Below, one piece after another: positions 35,326 through 46,593 of a DNA stretch of 64,000 nucleotides (position 1 is the stretch's first letter; each line of letters begins with the position of its first letter). A program made the position numbers and the translations under genes. The stretch is from assembly GCA_965153355.1 (NCBI GenBank), contig OZ231126.1, positions 34,968,001-35,032,000 on the forward strand. The letters are read 5' to 3'. The notes under the pieces are model-generated. The model did not search any database and was not told the origin of the DNA. It worked only from the letters and a program-made list of their open reading frames with translations. Source of the stretch: Flaccisagitta enflata. Taxonomy: Eukaryota; Chaetognatha; Sagittoidea; Aphragmophora.

Positions 35326-35464
35326 TCGTAAACACGGCAGCATAAGTCGCGGACGGTTGGGCAGAAGTGGAAAACCTCAAAAAAGAACTTTGCAACGGAC
35401 CGACGGACTGACAGACTGTCAGACCAATAAGTGGTTTATGGAGTCGCGTGTCCACAACTAAAAA
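35326..35464 (+). mobile_element. Family A element, degenerate
   Basis: AACACGGCAGCATAAGTCGCGGACGGTTGGGC, tetranucleotide core, and GAGTCGCGTGTCCACAACT hairpin with one mismatch. Confidence 0.7.
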
Positions 35465-35492
35465 TTACAGTACAGTAACTATGGCAAAGAAA

Positions 35493-35848
35493 ACTAGCCA
35501 TCCAAGGATCGCACATGGCCAGCGGTACCCGATGCCCTGCTGGGAGTGATCCAGCGGAGAAATGGAGTGAGAGCAGGGCAGCGGCCCGAAAGGGCAGATG
35601 TCCTGTAGAACACGGGTAATTCCAGACACCCCGACCATCTCAAGCTAGGGGTTTGCTCGGGGTTGGCTCAGGGTTTAATCTCATGTTTTCCTGTTATAGA
35701 ATACGAGGTGGGTGGGCAAATTTGAGGCCTTGATGACCAATGGGGGGGGGGGAGACAGACTGAAAGATGAAAGGACGGAAGAATGGACGTCTGGAAATTT
35801 CCCTGTGTTCTATAGGACATTGGCCCTTTAGGGCCGCTGCCCTAAAAG
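35493..35848 (+). mobile_element. Family B element, short VNTR
   Basis: Left hairpin ATCCAAGGAT, GGCCAGCGGTACCCGATGCC, GGGCAGCGGCCCGAAAGGGC, CCTGTAGAACACGGG; right inverted TAGGACATTGGCC, GGGCCGCTGCCCTAAAAG. Confidence 0.8.
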
Positions 35849-36489
35849 CGAACACTTGGTTTTGCTTTACTATGGGTAGTATAGGAAGGTCAGAATTGAA
35901 AAATCAATCCGGTACCGATTTTTTGGGCTTAAGCCCCGCCAAAGCATGCACTGAGATGGTTCCAATGGATTTTTAGTGTTTTCAAGCGAATTTGAGATCT
36001 CTAACAGTATAAAAAAAAGTTGCAAATTAGTGATGGATCTTTGTCCGTGACCCTCATCTTTTAAGCTCATGAAATCTAAACGAATTGGCGAATCGACCTC
36101 AACTTGGTCGCATTTTAAAGAAGAAAGACAAATCTTCAAAATGAGACCAATCTGGGAATTGTGGCTGTATTCGTTTAGACGTAATGTATGAGCAAGAGAT
36201 CGTTTCACTGCAAGAGCTTAGAATTGGGGTATTACCCTACACTTTCATGAATGATTGGGTCAAGCGGTTTTTCAATTTTTTAACAGGAGAATAAATGGAA
36301 AAATATTGTGGACAGTACCTACGGTAAGCTTTTCTTGCGCTCTTTTTCTTTCTTTTTTTCAGCAGACTTTTCTAGTTATAGTTTTCTTAAAAATGCATGG
36401 GGGAGATTTGTTTACGAAAAAATCAAGGCGCAGAATGCCATGGAAACGACCGAATAAAACTCTTACAAACGGTTCTCCCAAAGTTGGTG
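35849..36489. other. No gene supported
   Basis: ORFs at 36208-35870 (minus) and 36255-36527 (plus) lack domains and splice support. Confidence 0.3.
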
Positions 36490-36700
36490 CAACTTTAGTA
36501 GTCAAGGAGCTTAACGGCAAAAACTAAAGTGTATGGTCAAAATTGGCAAAAAACTCTGGAACTCCACTGTTCTGACATATTTTTTCATGCTGAACACAAA
36601 TCTGACCTCCGTTTTGGAATTTTTTTTGAGCCTCCCTTTCAGAAATCCTTTTTTTTGTAATTTTTGGGGTAAAAATGCACTTTTTGGTTATTTGGAGTAT
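36490..36700 (+). repeat. Family H side repeat, copy 1
   Basis: AGGAGCTTAACGGCAAAAAC...AAATCCTTTTTTTTGTAATT is matched at 48510-48640. Confidence 0.55.
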
Positions 36701-36779
36701 ACTGTTATAGCCTGGTTGCGTATTTCAATCAAACCTAACAAGAACTGAAGTGAATTCACAGTTTACAAGAATCTGGCGG

Positions 36780-37085
36780 CCATACGGGGATTGCACAAGG
36801 CCAAAAACAGGCCTCATATAGCCCAAAACAGCCAAAAACAGCATTGTTTCCAAAAACATCAGTGTTATTAAAAAATTTCTTACCATTCACTCTCAATTAA
36901 GTCAGAACTAGGACAAATATGCTATTGAGAGCTTTAGACCCTGATCCGAGGGTTTTGACGGGCCAAGAACAGGCCAAAAATGGCCTAAAACAGAAAAAAT
37001 CAGCATTTTAATTGAATAGATCATTGATATTTCACCGATCTCACTCAATCCAGCCAGAGCTAGGTCATATGACGCACTGAAAATT
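36780..37085. repeat. Family F tandem units (GGCC-AAAAA type)
   Basis: Units of about 150 bp with AGGCCAAAAACAGGCC steps, CATTCACTCTCAATTAAGTC and AGAACTAGG. The same array with four units is at 53200-53780. Confidence 0.7.
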
Positions 37086-37102
37086 AAACCGGAAGAACTT
37101 AC

Positions 37103-37204
37103 CCAGAGGACATAATTACCATTTCCATCACTGATTTTGCTCCAGTCAATATCTCTATCATTTTTTTCCAACCTTGACATGTTAAGTTATTAAGAATCTC
37201 CATT
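37103..37204 (-). CDS. Putative exon, family unknown
   Basis: Minus-strand, 102 nt. Acceptor GGCGATTACAG, donor TCTGG/GTAAGTTC (consensus). The only open frame gives MEILNNLTCQGWKKMIEILT then GAKSVMEMVIMSSG, exit phase 2, compatible with the exon at 34507-34723. An alternative frame starting at ATG 37180 (MSRLEKNDRDIDWSKISDG) is also open to the donor and would make this a first coding exon. The exon is surrounded by family F repeat. Confidence 0.4.
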
Positions 37205-37311
37205 CTGTAATCGCCAAATGAGATAAATGCATAATGATTGAGAGAAATTCGATGATAAAGTGCCAAAAAAGTGAAGAAATTATTCACAATCATCTCATCT
37301 CATCTCTTAGA

Positions 37312-37447
37312 CAGAATTACAAATTTGCAAAGAAAATCAAAATATCAACAAAATAAGAACATAGCGCGCTCAGTACATGATTTAGGAATCGCGCTATGTT
37401 CTTATTTTGTTGATATTTTGATTTTTTATGCAAATTTGTAATTCTGT
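37312..37447. repeat. Long hairpin, about 60-bp arms
   Basis: CAGAATTACAAATTTGCA and AAAATCAAAATATCAACAAA pair with the right arm; the inner stem AACATAGCGCG pairs with CGCGCTATGTT. It resembles family D but has a different inner stem sequence. Confidence 0.8.
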
Positions 37448-37659
37448 GTAGGTCATGGTAGAATTACAAATTGAATTTTTCTATGTTTTTCGCCTATTTT
37501 TCAACGATAAAATGAGAAGTTTAGAGGTCAAAATTGGCATGTGAAAGTTTATCCATGCAAAATATATCGATTCACAACTTTATTGAAAACACCTATGAAA
37601 AAAATTTCCGCCAATTTCATTTTATAAAAATGACGATTCATTGGGCATGGGTAGCAAAT

Positions 37660-37870
37660 TCGATGCTAATTTTCAGTGCGACATATATACTCATTGAGAG
37701 CTTTGGACACTGCTATGAGGGGTCATAACAGGTCAAAAACAAGCCAAAAATGACCTAAAATAGCCAAAATTGGTATTTTTATTCAGTAGATCATTATTGT
37801 TATGAATTTTTTCGCTAATCTCACTTAATCCAGTCTGAACTAGGTCAAATATACTCACTTTTGGGCAAAG
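37660..37870. repeat. Family F unit
   Basis: GAGAGCTTTGGACACTGCTATGAGGGGTCA then GGTCAAAAACAAGCC steps, matching 53500-53780. Confidence 0.65.
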
Positions 37871-37899
37871 TTGCGCATTTTCAAATGAACTTGCTCATT

Positions 37900-38135
37900 G
37901 ACGCTTAGCGCAATCCTGAAATGCCCAAGTAAGACGGCGAATTTTTGAAGGAAAATTGAGTGTTTCACAATACTTTTTGCATCATTTTCAGGACAATAAT
38001 GAAGCCAGAATGCTTTTAGTAGACATTTTGTCTCTAAAGACACTTGGTGTATACCTTTCTATCATATCCTGACCTAAAATCTAATTTGAACTATGCGATT
38101 CACATGGAAATAAGCTGGAAAATGATGGTTTTTAG
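37900..38135 (+). repeat. Family E repeat
   Basis: AATTTTTGAAGGAAAATTGA through ACTTTTTGCATCATT and AAGACACTTGGTGTA. Two inverted copies form parts of the palindrome arms at 31165-31355 and 31795-31985. Confidence 0.65.
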
Positions 38136-38199
38136 CAAATTTCTGCATACATTTTTTTTTATTTTCTGTGGTCTAAATTCTAAAAAAGCCATATACAGG

Positions 38200-38560
38200 G
38201 AAATTTTGCATTTTGAAAAACATAGTTCTCTCTGTAATCGATTTGGAAAGAGAACTATGTTCTTTGTTTTTTCATTTTTTCATTTTCCATGCAAATTTAG
38301 AATTTAGACCAGCCCCTTGTCAATGACCAAAAATGAAAAAAGGAGAAATTTTTAAAAAATCTTTTTTAGTGACACTGGCTAAACTTGGTCGTTTTTGCTA
38401 AGTGAATGCAAATTTTTCATTTGAATATTATGTCTGAGCTATCTGAAGTTTTTTTATTCATTTGTCTTTCCATTTCCATTCATTCATAATTTTCATTTTG
38501 ACCCTCTTTGAAACACAAATGTTGCCTTCGGGGGGACGCTGTCGTAAGAGCAAATCTTTT
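38200..38560 (+). repeat. Family D repeat, copy 2
   Basis: Hairpin AACATAGTTCTCTCTG...AAAGAGAACTATGTT, then ATTATGTCTGAGCTAT and TTGAAACACAAATGTTGCCT, the reverse complement of 30630-31095. Confidence 0.65.
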
Positions 38561-38736
38561 CATTTTAAAGCATATTTTGCTCATTTTTAAGATAGCCCGC
38601 TCATTTCTGAGCGGGACTGCTCATTTCTGAGCATCGATAACTCGTAATAGTGTACACCAACGCATTCCTTGCAACAAGACCTTTCCAACGATATGCTGGA
38701 CAATAAACTTTGCTTAATATTCAGAGTCTATTATGA

Positions 38737-38950
38737 ACAAGGCCGGATACACGGCTACCCCAGTCGCGTGGGGGTTGGCAGGGGCCGTAATTGTGGTCAC
38801 CAGATCATTTGGGCAGGAGCAGTGAAGCCAAAAATCCCAAAAAAACCAAAAAAAGTAGTGTGACGGACCGATGGACGGACGGACGGACCGACGGACGGAC
38901 GGACGGACCGACAAAGCGGGGTGTAGAGTCGCGTAGCACGCGACTAAAAA
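38737..38950 (+). mobile_element. Family A element, full length
   Basis: ACAAGGCCGGATACACGGC, AGTCGCGTGGGGGTTGGC, (GACG)n core, AAAGCGGGGTGTAGAGTCG and hairpin AGTCGCGTAGCACGCGACT plus AAAAA. Confidence 0.93.
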
Positions 38951-39300
38951 GACGCCTCTATCAACTTGGACGCTTGGAGCAGCTTTGGATACCTTAGGCC
39001 AATATATTTGGCGCTACCGTAGCGATTTTTCAATTTCCATCATTTACCCCCCCCCCCCCCAATGACCACCCCCTGCCCACCTCAGAACCACCCCCGTGGC
39101 CCAAAAAATCGAAAAAAATTTTTTCTCAAATTTTGAAAATATTTCAACAAAATAGTGTACAGGGATGTCTTAAGCGATAGTAAATCACATTCTTCATCTT
39201 TATTTTTTGTTTTTTAGCCAGGAAAAATGGAAATTTCTTCATGAACTCAATTTCACGATTTTTTCCTCATGTTGAGTAAATAGCATCACCTCATTAGGTT
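38951..39300. repeat. Left arm of a wide inverted repeat
   Basis: GACGCCTCTATCAACTTGG, CTTGGAGCAGCTTTGGATAC, AATATATTTGGCGC and ACAAAATAGTGTACAGGG are inverted at 42600-43062. The first 230 bp match closely; beyond that the match is diverged. Possible TIRs of a 4.1-kb element. Confidence 0.75.
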
Positions 39301-39422
39301 CATGATTCTTTTTTCTCGCTGACCTGATTAGAAATACTCAGGATCATGTAACATTTGTGGGATTTTACCTTCCATCCCATACTAGATCCAAATCTGCAGT
39401 CAAAAATAGTCTCCGGTCAATA

Positions 39423-39805
39423 CAGTAAAACCTTGTTATAACGGATCCAAAAGTAGCAGAAATTCGCCTTTAACGGAAGTAATAACTTTGTCCCTTTATA
39501 TTACTTTCTTTTTGTTCTAACATTGACAATAACAAGGCCGGATACACGGCTACCCCAGTCGCGTGCGGGTGGGCAGGGGCCATATTTGAGGTCACTTCAT
39601 CATTTGGGCAGGAGCAGTGAGGCCAAAGAATGCAAAAACCCAAAAAAAGTAAAGTGTGACGGACGGACGGACCGACGGACGGACGGACCGACGGACGGAC
39701 CGACAAAGCGGGGTGTAGAGTCGCATAGCACGCGACTAATAAAAATCCAGCTTTAATGGATGAAATATGTTAGTCTCTGACATCCGTTATTGTGGGGTTT
39801 CACTG
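39423..39805. mobile_element. Pogo/Tigger-like MITE hosting a family A element
   Basis: Ends CAGTAAAACCTTGTTATAAC and inverse CAGTGAAACCCCACAATAAC, TA at the left, a mutated TTA at the right. The MITE proper is about 170 bp. Confidence 0.8.
39532..39745 (+). mobile_element. Family A element, full length
   Basis: Same layout as 38737-38950, hairpin AGTCGCATAGCACGCGACT; nested in the pogo-like MITE. Confidence 0.93.
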
Positions 39806-40098
39806 TTAAGGCCTTGCGTATGGCGTTTTTTTCCTCGGTTTCGGTTCAGGTTCAGAATACCCCAAAACCTTTCTTCGGGTTTATGTCGGGTTTATGTCGG
39901 TTTTATAAATAAAGTAAGAAAAAGATAGATAGAAAAAAAATGAGAGAAAAAAAGGGAGAAAAAAAATGAGAGAAACAAAAGAAAAAAAAGAAAAAAAAAA
40001 CACATACAGACATAGTGAGACAGCAAAAAATGTGAGCAAGAAGGGAAAAAGAATTAGTTTGAACAACATAATAAGAAAAAAAACAAAGAAATAAATGC

Positions 40099-40100
<2 letters not shown>
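39806..40100. other. A-rich sequence, no gene
   Basis: GAAAAAA-rich; two TTTATGTCGG steps near 39880-39900. Confidence 0.35.
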
Positions 40101-40375
<275 letters not shown>

Positions 40376-40619
40376 GATAACAGACAGAAAAACAAGATTT
40401 ACATAAGAACCGAAGAAGAAAAACTGAATGCTGGCCTAAAGCAAAACTCCTAGTTTGGCCTACAAAATGCTTTGGCCTCAAAATTTCTCCTCCAAAGGCC
40501 TTTTCACTGTCTTTCAATAGACTACGGGTAGTACAGGTACAAAATGATCCTCAAAATTTCCCTCATTTCCACTCTGTATGGTCGGTCTAACCTGAACTGT
40601 TTTTAATTTCGAGTGGGTT

Positions 40620-40750
40620 TCCCACCATACACACACATACACTAACACACACACACTAACACACATACAATAACACAAACACACACACACATTAACACAC
40701 ACACACATTAACACACACACACACAAACACACACACATACTAACACACTG
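40620..40750. repeat. (CA)n with ACTAACAC steps
   Basis: ACACACACTAAC-type 12-18 bp periodic repeat. Confidence 0.9.
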
Positions 40751-41059
40751 ACACGAAAAAGAAAAAAATAGGGAAATCTGAGGTTTGAGACTTTTTATCC
40801 AGTAAAAATAAGCACCGTATTACGCAAATAAAAGGGGTGATATTTTGGCACCATGTTTCTAGGTGCCCCCTAGCACATCTAAGCGAAATTAAGTCTGTTG
40901 GTTTTTATGCCATCTGTCTTTTGGTCACAATTTGGCACACCTGGAAAAAAAAACACATTGAATTGATCACTTCCCATGCATGCCCACATTACTGCCCCTG
41001 CCTAACAAAAAGCCACTACTTATTGGTCAATGATCACGTATCCCTCTGAGTATGGCGAA

Positions 41060-41400
41060 ATGGTAGTTGACTTTCTAAAAACTCGCTCATTTTGAGCAAA
41101 CTTATGCATTTTGAGCAAACCTGCTAGTTTTTAGCAACACGCACACATTTGGCAAATTGACAGATATTGATCTTTATTGCTCATTTGAAGCAAAGTTGCT
41201 CACTTTTGAGTAAAGATTAAGCAAGGATGTTTTTTTTTGCCTTTTTTGAGCAAATTGGATTCGAGCTTATGCAAATTCCATTTGTTTAGAGCAAAGTCGC
41301 TCAAAAAGGACTAAAATAACTTTTTTAAGTTATTCTGGCTTACTCAGAGATGTACTTGCTCACTTTTGAGTAAGCTTGCTCATCTTTGCATAATACCTGT
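41060..41400. repeat. Degenerate TTTTGAGCAAACTTGCTCA repeats
   Basis: Many diverged copies of GCTCA-TTTTGAGCAAA in both orientations, also at 38570-38640. Confidence 0.55.
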
Positions 41401-41435
41401 TCATTCTGATATGCATCAGTGAATCTTTTAAATTC

Positions 41436-41593
41436 TTTTTAGTCGCGGAGACGCGACTCTACACCTTGCCGTGTTGGTCGATCGGTAGGTCGGTATGTCA
41501 GTAGGTCCGTCACATTTTTTAATTCCAAGCGGTTTTTGCATCACTGCTCTTGCTCAACCGTTCGCAACTGGATTGCGGTGTATCCGGCCTTCT
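41436..41593 (-). mobile_element. Family A element, AGTCGCGGAG hairpin
   Basis: Hairpin AGTCGCGGAGACGCGACT, CTACACCTTGCCGTG, GGTCGGTATGTC core; other end CCGTTCGCAACTGG, GTGTATCCGGCCTT. Confidence 0.88.
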
Positions 41594-41869
41594 TTCTAAA
41601 GTTTAAACAGAAAAGCAAAAACAGTTAGTAATAGGGGGAACAACAAGACAACTCCCTTCCTCGATTTTTCATCAGTCTTCAATCATTAAACAGATAGTTT
41701 CCTTATATTCAAGCATAAGAAATGTTTTGAGGAAAAAATCCAAGAAAAAAGCTGCGGCATATGAATTCCAGTATGAACTGATTTTGATGCTTCACCTGAT
41801 AATTTTGGAATTTTTCCCAAGCCGCTGCAAGTCACATATTATTTTACTTTTTATGTGGCTCTGACTAAA
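41594..41869. other. No feature seen
   Basis: Spacer between two family A elements of opposite orientation. Confidence 0.3.
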
Positions 41870-42031
41870 ACAAGGCCGGATACACGGCAATCCAGTCGCG
41901 GATGGTTGGGCAGGAGCAGTTATGCGAAAAACGCTCGGAATTCAAAAATGTGACGGACCGACGGACCGACGGACCGACTGACCTACCGACCGACACAGTA
42001 AGGTGTAGAGTCGCGTGTCCGCGACTAAAAA
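41870..42031 (+). mobile_element. Family A element, AGTCGCGGA subfamily
   Basis: ACAAGGCCGGATACACGGC, subterminal AGTCGCGGATGGTTGGGC, (GACCGACG) core, hairpin AGTCGCGTGTCCGCGACT plus AAAAA. Confidence 0.92.
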
Positions 42032-42095
42032 GATATGATTTTTTCATGACTTTTTCAGAGTAATGTTGTCAATATATCATATGAACAGGCCTGTA

Positions 42096-42402
42096 TATTC
42101 TTGCATATTTCCCCCCTCCCCGCAGGGGGGGAATAAAATCAAAGGATTTGGAAATGGGGAAGGAAATCAAAGGGTGGAAATATGAAAAGATGAAAAATGT
42201 AGAAGATTTTACACTTTTGACAGTACTAAAATGTATTATTTAGTTACTACAAAACTATTTTATACTATTTAAACCAAAATATAACTATATAGGGGGTATA
42301 TGGGGGAAAAAAATCAAATGTACTTCAACCCCGTGGGGAAGAAAATCAAAAGACCAGGGGGGGAAAGAAAATCAAAGGTCGTGCAACTATATACACCCCT
42401 GC
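42096..42402. repeat. Family G repeat
   Basis: CCCCGCAGGGGGGG, AAAATCAAAGGATTTGG and three GAAAATCAAA steps beside G runs. Confidence 0.6.
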
Positions 42403-42599
42403 ATATGAATAAGTTGATTTTGCATTTGCACATGCAAAATATGCAAGAATGTAGTGGGTTTGGCATGAACAACATCCCTCACTATACCTAGGCTGAAATA
42501 AACGGAAGAGGGCCTTGTGAAACCCCCGTTCAGAAAGCGTGAGTCTTGCTAAGTGACGACAAAAAATTTCAACAGGTCCCATGGTCCATTTTCGCCATA

Positions 42600-43062
42600 C
42601 TAACATAAAAGCTATTTTTGTGATGAACATAGCCATTTGTCAATCAATATCACCATTATCTCCTTTTGCTTTTTGTCATCAAAGAAAGTTGATTTCAGTA
42701 AATAATGACTGCTAGAATCCTTGCGGGAAATAATCTGAAAATCATGAAAATGATGAAATTGCACATTTTGTGGAAAATGTCCATTTTTTAACAAAAAATT
42801 GTCAAAAAAACTCCGGGAACAAGATATACCATGGCTTAAGACATCCCTGTACACTATTTTGTTGAAATATTTTCAAAATTTGAGAAAAAAATTTTTTCGA
42901 TTTTTTGGGCCTCGGGGGTGGTTCTGAGGTGGGCAAGGGGTGGTCATTTGGGGGGGTTAATGATGGAAATTGAAAAATCGCTACGGTGGCGCCAAATATA
43001 TTGGCCTAAGGTATCCAAAGCTGCTCCAAGCATCCAAATTGATAGAGGCGTCTAGGCTGTAG
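42600..43062. repeat. Right arm of the wide inverted repeat
   Basis: Reverse complement of 38951-39300; the outer 230 bp match closely (ATTTTGTTGAAATATTTTC, ATCGCTACGGTGGCGCC, GATAGAGGCGTC). Confidence 0.75.
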
Positions 43063-43740
43063 GGGTGTTGCTAAAACTTTATGTGCCTCCACACCTTAAA
43101 TTATTGGTCTGTCTGTAATTCAGCAGTTTGACGTTGCTTCGTACAAGTCAAGTGAGTTTCGCGAGCGTTGCACCACAACCATGAAGCGTTGAAAATTCGT
43201 TGGGCAAAGTTAACACATGTACGCGTTGCGCAGCAATGCGCATCAGCCAATTTTGATGCGGTTTTCGAATCTGAAATCCTCACACGCTCAGCTTTATTCT
43301 GTAAATTCCGAATTTTCCTATGTCTTTTTCATGCAGGGCAATACAAGATTAGGTAACATGCCAGTATCATTGCTCCTGCCAAAACCAGAAACGACATTTT
43401 AGGCTACTTTTTTCGCTTGATTTTGACTTCCTCTCGAGGGATATCGTTGATGTATCATATGTATGGGTTTATCAAGCACAGTGCTTGCTTGAGAAGTACA
43501 AATATAGGGCTGGAAGTCTGTCGCTTGCCCAAATTAGAAAACCGCGAACAAAAATTTCCATCACGCATCGCGGCTCCCTATTTCCCTTACTACTATGGGC
43601 GTGAACCATAAAGAATCCATGACCGTCTGAAAGCTCTGCGAAAAATCTTTGAATTGCGACGTTGCATTTTTGAAGAAAAAATCACTGAATGAAAACAGTA
43701 ATCATTTCAATTTTTTTCCTATTAGCAATTTAAGTCTTTC
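43063..43740. other. No gene supported
   Basis: Several 60-codon ORFs on both strands without domains. Confidence 0.3.
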
Positions 43741-43810
43741 CATTTTTGGGCAGCGGCTGCGGAGGGGGCAATGACCTATGATACCATACAGTCCCCCCCT
43801 CTAGGCGGCG
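43741..43810 (-). mobile_element. Family B end fragment
   Basis: TTTTTGGGCAGCGGCTGCGG then GGGGGCAATGACCTATGATA. Confidence 0.6.
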
Positions 43811-44216
43811 ATATCAGCAGGGATAAAAAAACTCGCTCGAAAAAGATTTTTTTGCAATTTGACCAAAGTGAGGACGCTGAATAAAACTGTGGGAATCACA
43901 AGTCTTCAGCATAACTTGTTTTGATGTTTCACAAATATTTTTCTATAAAAAAGTGGAAGAAAAAGGTAACACTTGCTCTACGACTTCTTTCTAAAACTCG
44001 TCTCCACCGACATTTTCTTTAAGTCAGAGTTAGCTTTCCAATGTATTATTACGCATTGAAAAAGAAAGACAGACGGGCTAAAACCAACAAGTAAATGGAG
44101 GGACGGATACACGGATGCTAAGACAGCTCATCACTTTACCGAAGGTGAATCTGATTACATACATGAGGCTTTGTCTTGCAATTTAGTGCCATGGAAAACG
44201 CCAGTGCCTAACTTAC
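43811..44216. other. Intron-like, no feature
   Basis: No repeat end or exon recognised. Confidence 0.3.
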
Positions 44217-44308
44217 CACACCATAGTAAGACAGCAACGATGACAAGAATAATTGCACCATAAAAATCACTTTGACATATACTTTTTCATACGAGTAGCG
44301 AAGTAGAT
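44217..44308 (-). CDS. Putative exon with one membrane helix, family unknown
   Basis: Minus-strand, 92 nt (2 nt plus 30 codons, exit phase 0). Acceptor CCTTTCTAG, donor GGTGTG/GTAAGT. The peptide LLRYSYEKVYVKVIFMVQLF then LSSLLSYYGV has an amphipathic start and a hydrophobic helix. Its entry phase (1) does not fit the exon at 45598-45757 (exit 0), so an exon is missing or it belongs to another gene. An ion-channel S5-like helix is one possibility; this is a guess from composition. Confidence 0.4.
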
Positions 44309-44665
44309 CTAGAAAGGAAAAGTGAAATATCTTCCAAACCTAATTAGTGACATCGATGAAAAAAAGATTGACCACAAAGCATATGAAATAATATAGATTA
44401 AATTAAGTTGACCTTTATGTCCGCGGACTTTAACTCTGAGCGCATGAACAGAAAAAAGTATGAAACATCATGCCAATTTATTCAATATCAATTATCGAGG
44501 GTGCTTTGATCTTTTGTTTTCTATACGCGATCCAAAGCAGAACTTCAAGATTTATCTACCGGAGCCGTTGCCGGTAATGTAGAAGTTAGCGTTTGGCTGT
44601 TGTGATTTTATCTTACACGCAGTTGAATTTGATTTCAGAACAAAATCTGAACTGTAGAGAACTAC
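44309..44665. other. Intron-like, no feature
   Basis: No repeat end recognised. Confidence 0.3.
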
Positions 44666-45240
44666 GGCCTTTAATCAGCCTTCTCAGGCTTGAGATTGGC
44701 TCTCTCAGGCCCTCTTAGACCTAAAATTGACCCTCCCAGGCCTGAAATCAGCCATCACAGACCCAAATTAAGCCCTCTCAGGCCTTAAATTGACCCTCCC
44801 AAGCCTCAAGTTGATCCTCTCAGGCCTCAAATCAGCCCTCTCAAGCCATAAATTGACCCTCCAAATTATTCATCACAAGTCTGAAATAAGCTTTTTGGGC
44901 AGCTGTCGTTTGTTTGTTTGTTTGTTTGTTTGTTTGCTCGTTCGTTTGTTCGTTCGTTTGTTTGTTTGTTCGTTCGTTGGTTTGACCGTCCCCCGCCAGG
45001 CTCTCACAGGCCTAAAATCTGCCCTCTCCGGCCTAAAATTTTCACTTTCAGGGCTAGAATCTGCCCTCTCAGGCCTGATTTCTACCCTCTCAGGCCCAAA
45101 AATCTACCCTCTCAGGCATGAAATATACCCTCACAGGCCTGAAATTTGCCCTCTTAGACCTTGAATCTGCCCTCTCAGGGCTGAAATCCAACCTATCAGG
45201 CCTATAATCTACCCTCTCAGGTCTGAAATCTGGCGTAGGT
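44666..45240. repeat. 21-bp VNTR (CTCTCAGGCCTGAAATC type)
   Basis: About 25 units, interrupted at 44895-45000 by TTTGGGCAGCTGTCG, a (GTTT/GTTC)n tract and GTCCCCCGCCAGG, which are family B parts. Confidence 0.88.
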
Positions 45241-45414
45241 CGTGGGACATGTCAATATTTACCCCATTTGGTGGCCCCCAAATAGCACCATAACCATAAG
45301 GTAATTTGTTTTTTTATCTTATATCGCTGTTGTTGTGCAATTAACGGGCGTTTCTATGCCATAGACTATGGTCGTTTTACTTATTCAGAAAGTAACTTCG
45401 TTTTGTTTCCGTTC

Positions 45415-45510
45415 TGTTAATCATGTCAAAAAAACCAACTGAGGGACGAATGGAGGGACCGACCGGCATATCAACCACTTGAGTTTCGTGGATGCGACTC
45501 TTTAGAGCCT
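45415..45510 (+). mobile_element. Decayed family A end
   Basis: GGGACGAATGGAGGGACCG core, then GAGTTTCGTGGATGCGACTC, a hairpin with mismatches. Confidence 0.45.
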
Positions 45511-45597
45511 ATCAAAATCAATAATATCTGGTTTGGGGCCTCTAGCTGAAAGGAGAGAGGCCCTGAAAGTTGGTGTGCTCAAGTATACTTTTCATAC

Positions 45598-45757
45598 CGC
45601 ACAGATGCCTGCCATTGAATCGTCCATTTTCATCACGTCTTGCAAAGTTTTTGTCCCTTCTGGTGGAAATATTTTTTCAGTCTTGAGAAAATCAATTAAA
45701 GTCTTCACATCATATTCATACCCAAACCACAGAGCCATATCTTCGATCAAATTTCCC
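45598..45757 (-). CDS. Putative exon, family unknown
   Basis: Minus-strand, 160 nt (1 nt plus 53 codons, exit phase 0). Acceptor CATTGTTTCCAG, donor GTGCG/GTATGA. The peptide includes GNLIEDMALWFGYEYDVKTL, IDFLKTEKIFPPEGTK and TLQDVMKMDDSMAGICA. Entry phase 2 fits the exit of the exon at 46151-46233, giving a GG codon junction. It is soluble and mostly helical; I recognise no domain. Confidence 0.5.
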
Positions 45758-46150
45758 CTGGAAACAATGGGAAAAGATCCGGATACAGGAGCGTCATAAA
45801 GAGTTCTTTGAAAATCATCACACTTCTAGAAAATGATCTTTGGCATTGTGCTAACGAACGTTGTATGAGGTATTGCTTGTCTGTGCGTCAGCCTGAAAGG
45901 GACAGCAGAGGCGGGGCACACAGTGAAGGTGGAGGTAGCTGAGACAGAGAGGGCGGAGGCGGAGACAGTGGAGGTGCCCAAGGCAGTAGTAGCAGTTACC
46001 GCGAAGGTGGCAGACGCGAAAACGTAAGGTGGTGCATGGATGACATTTCAAAAATGACATGAGATGTGTCCTCTCAGTTTGGACATTGTCTCTTCATCGC
46101 ATAATTTTGTCTATTCAGCTTCAAACTTCAATGCAAATAACAAAACTTAC

Positions 46151-46233
46151 CCTTGATCATCCCATACAATTGTTCTTGCAACATCAGATGAGGAAATGGA
46201 TTTGTAATCGCAAGACAGTTCCTTATTTCCAAA
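46151..46233 (-). CDS. Putative exon, family unknown
   Basis: Minus-strand, 83 nt (27 codons plus 2 nt). Acceptor TTTTTTCCAG, donor CAAGG/GTAAGTTT, both strong. The peptide is FGNKELSCDYKSISSSDVAR then TIVWDDQ. It joins in phase to 45598-45757. Family unknown; it is upstream of the other minus-strand exons and could be the N-terminal side of the same gene. Confidence 0.5.
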
Positions 46234-46593
46234 CTGGAAAAAAAAATTATGCAGACATCTCTCACTTCAGAAACATAATATTCGTGATATTACTACATTA
46301 TTAAATATATACGACATATACCAGTAATGGCGACTATCGCTGCTTGGGAAAAAGGTGCCAATTTTTCACCTGCGATCTTTTATCTTAGTAATTTCTTTCT
46401 TGTTATGACGTGCTATTTGTTCATCTGTATTTTAGTGTCTTACTATGAGGCGCATAGAAGCACATTTATTGTTTATTAATCTCAGAGAGATGTGAATGTT
46501 TATTTCAGAGAATTCTAAAGAAGTGAGAATATTTGAAACATGAAGTGAGAATATTTTTGGTTGGTTTATTTAGATTTTGGTTAACTCTAAAGA
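46234..46593. other. Intron-like, no feature
   Basis: AT-rich. Confidence 0.3.

Noticed and set aside
35500-35600. tRNA-derived head (A-box-like TGGTCAGCGGTACC) in family B
   Set aside because: No matching B box or cloverleaf could be drawn at the right distance, so a SINE origin is not supported.
32361-38950. Family A as a TIR transposon
   Set aside because: No consistent target duplication flanks complete copies, and the two ends are asymmetric (subterminal motif against hairpin).
45851-46060. Minus-strand Cys/Leu-rich ORF
   Set aside because: Arises from a GGCGGAGG-type purine repeat; no zinc-finger spacing.
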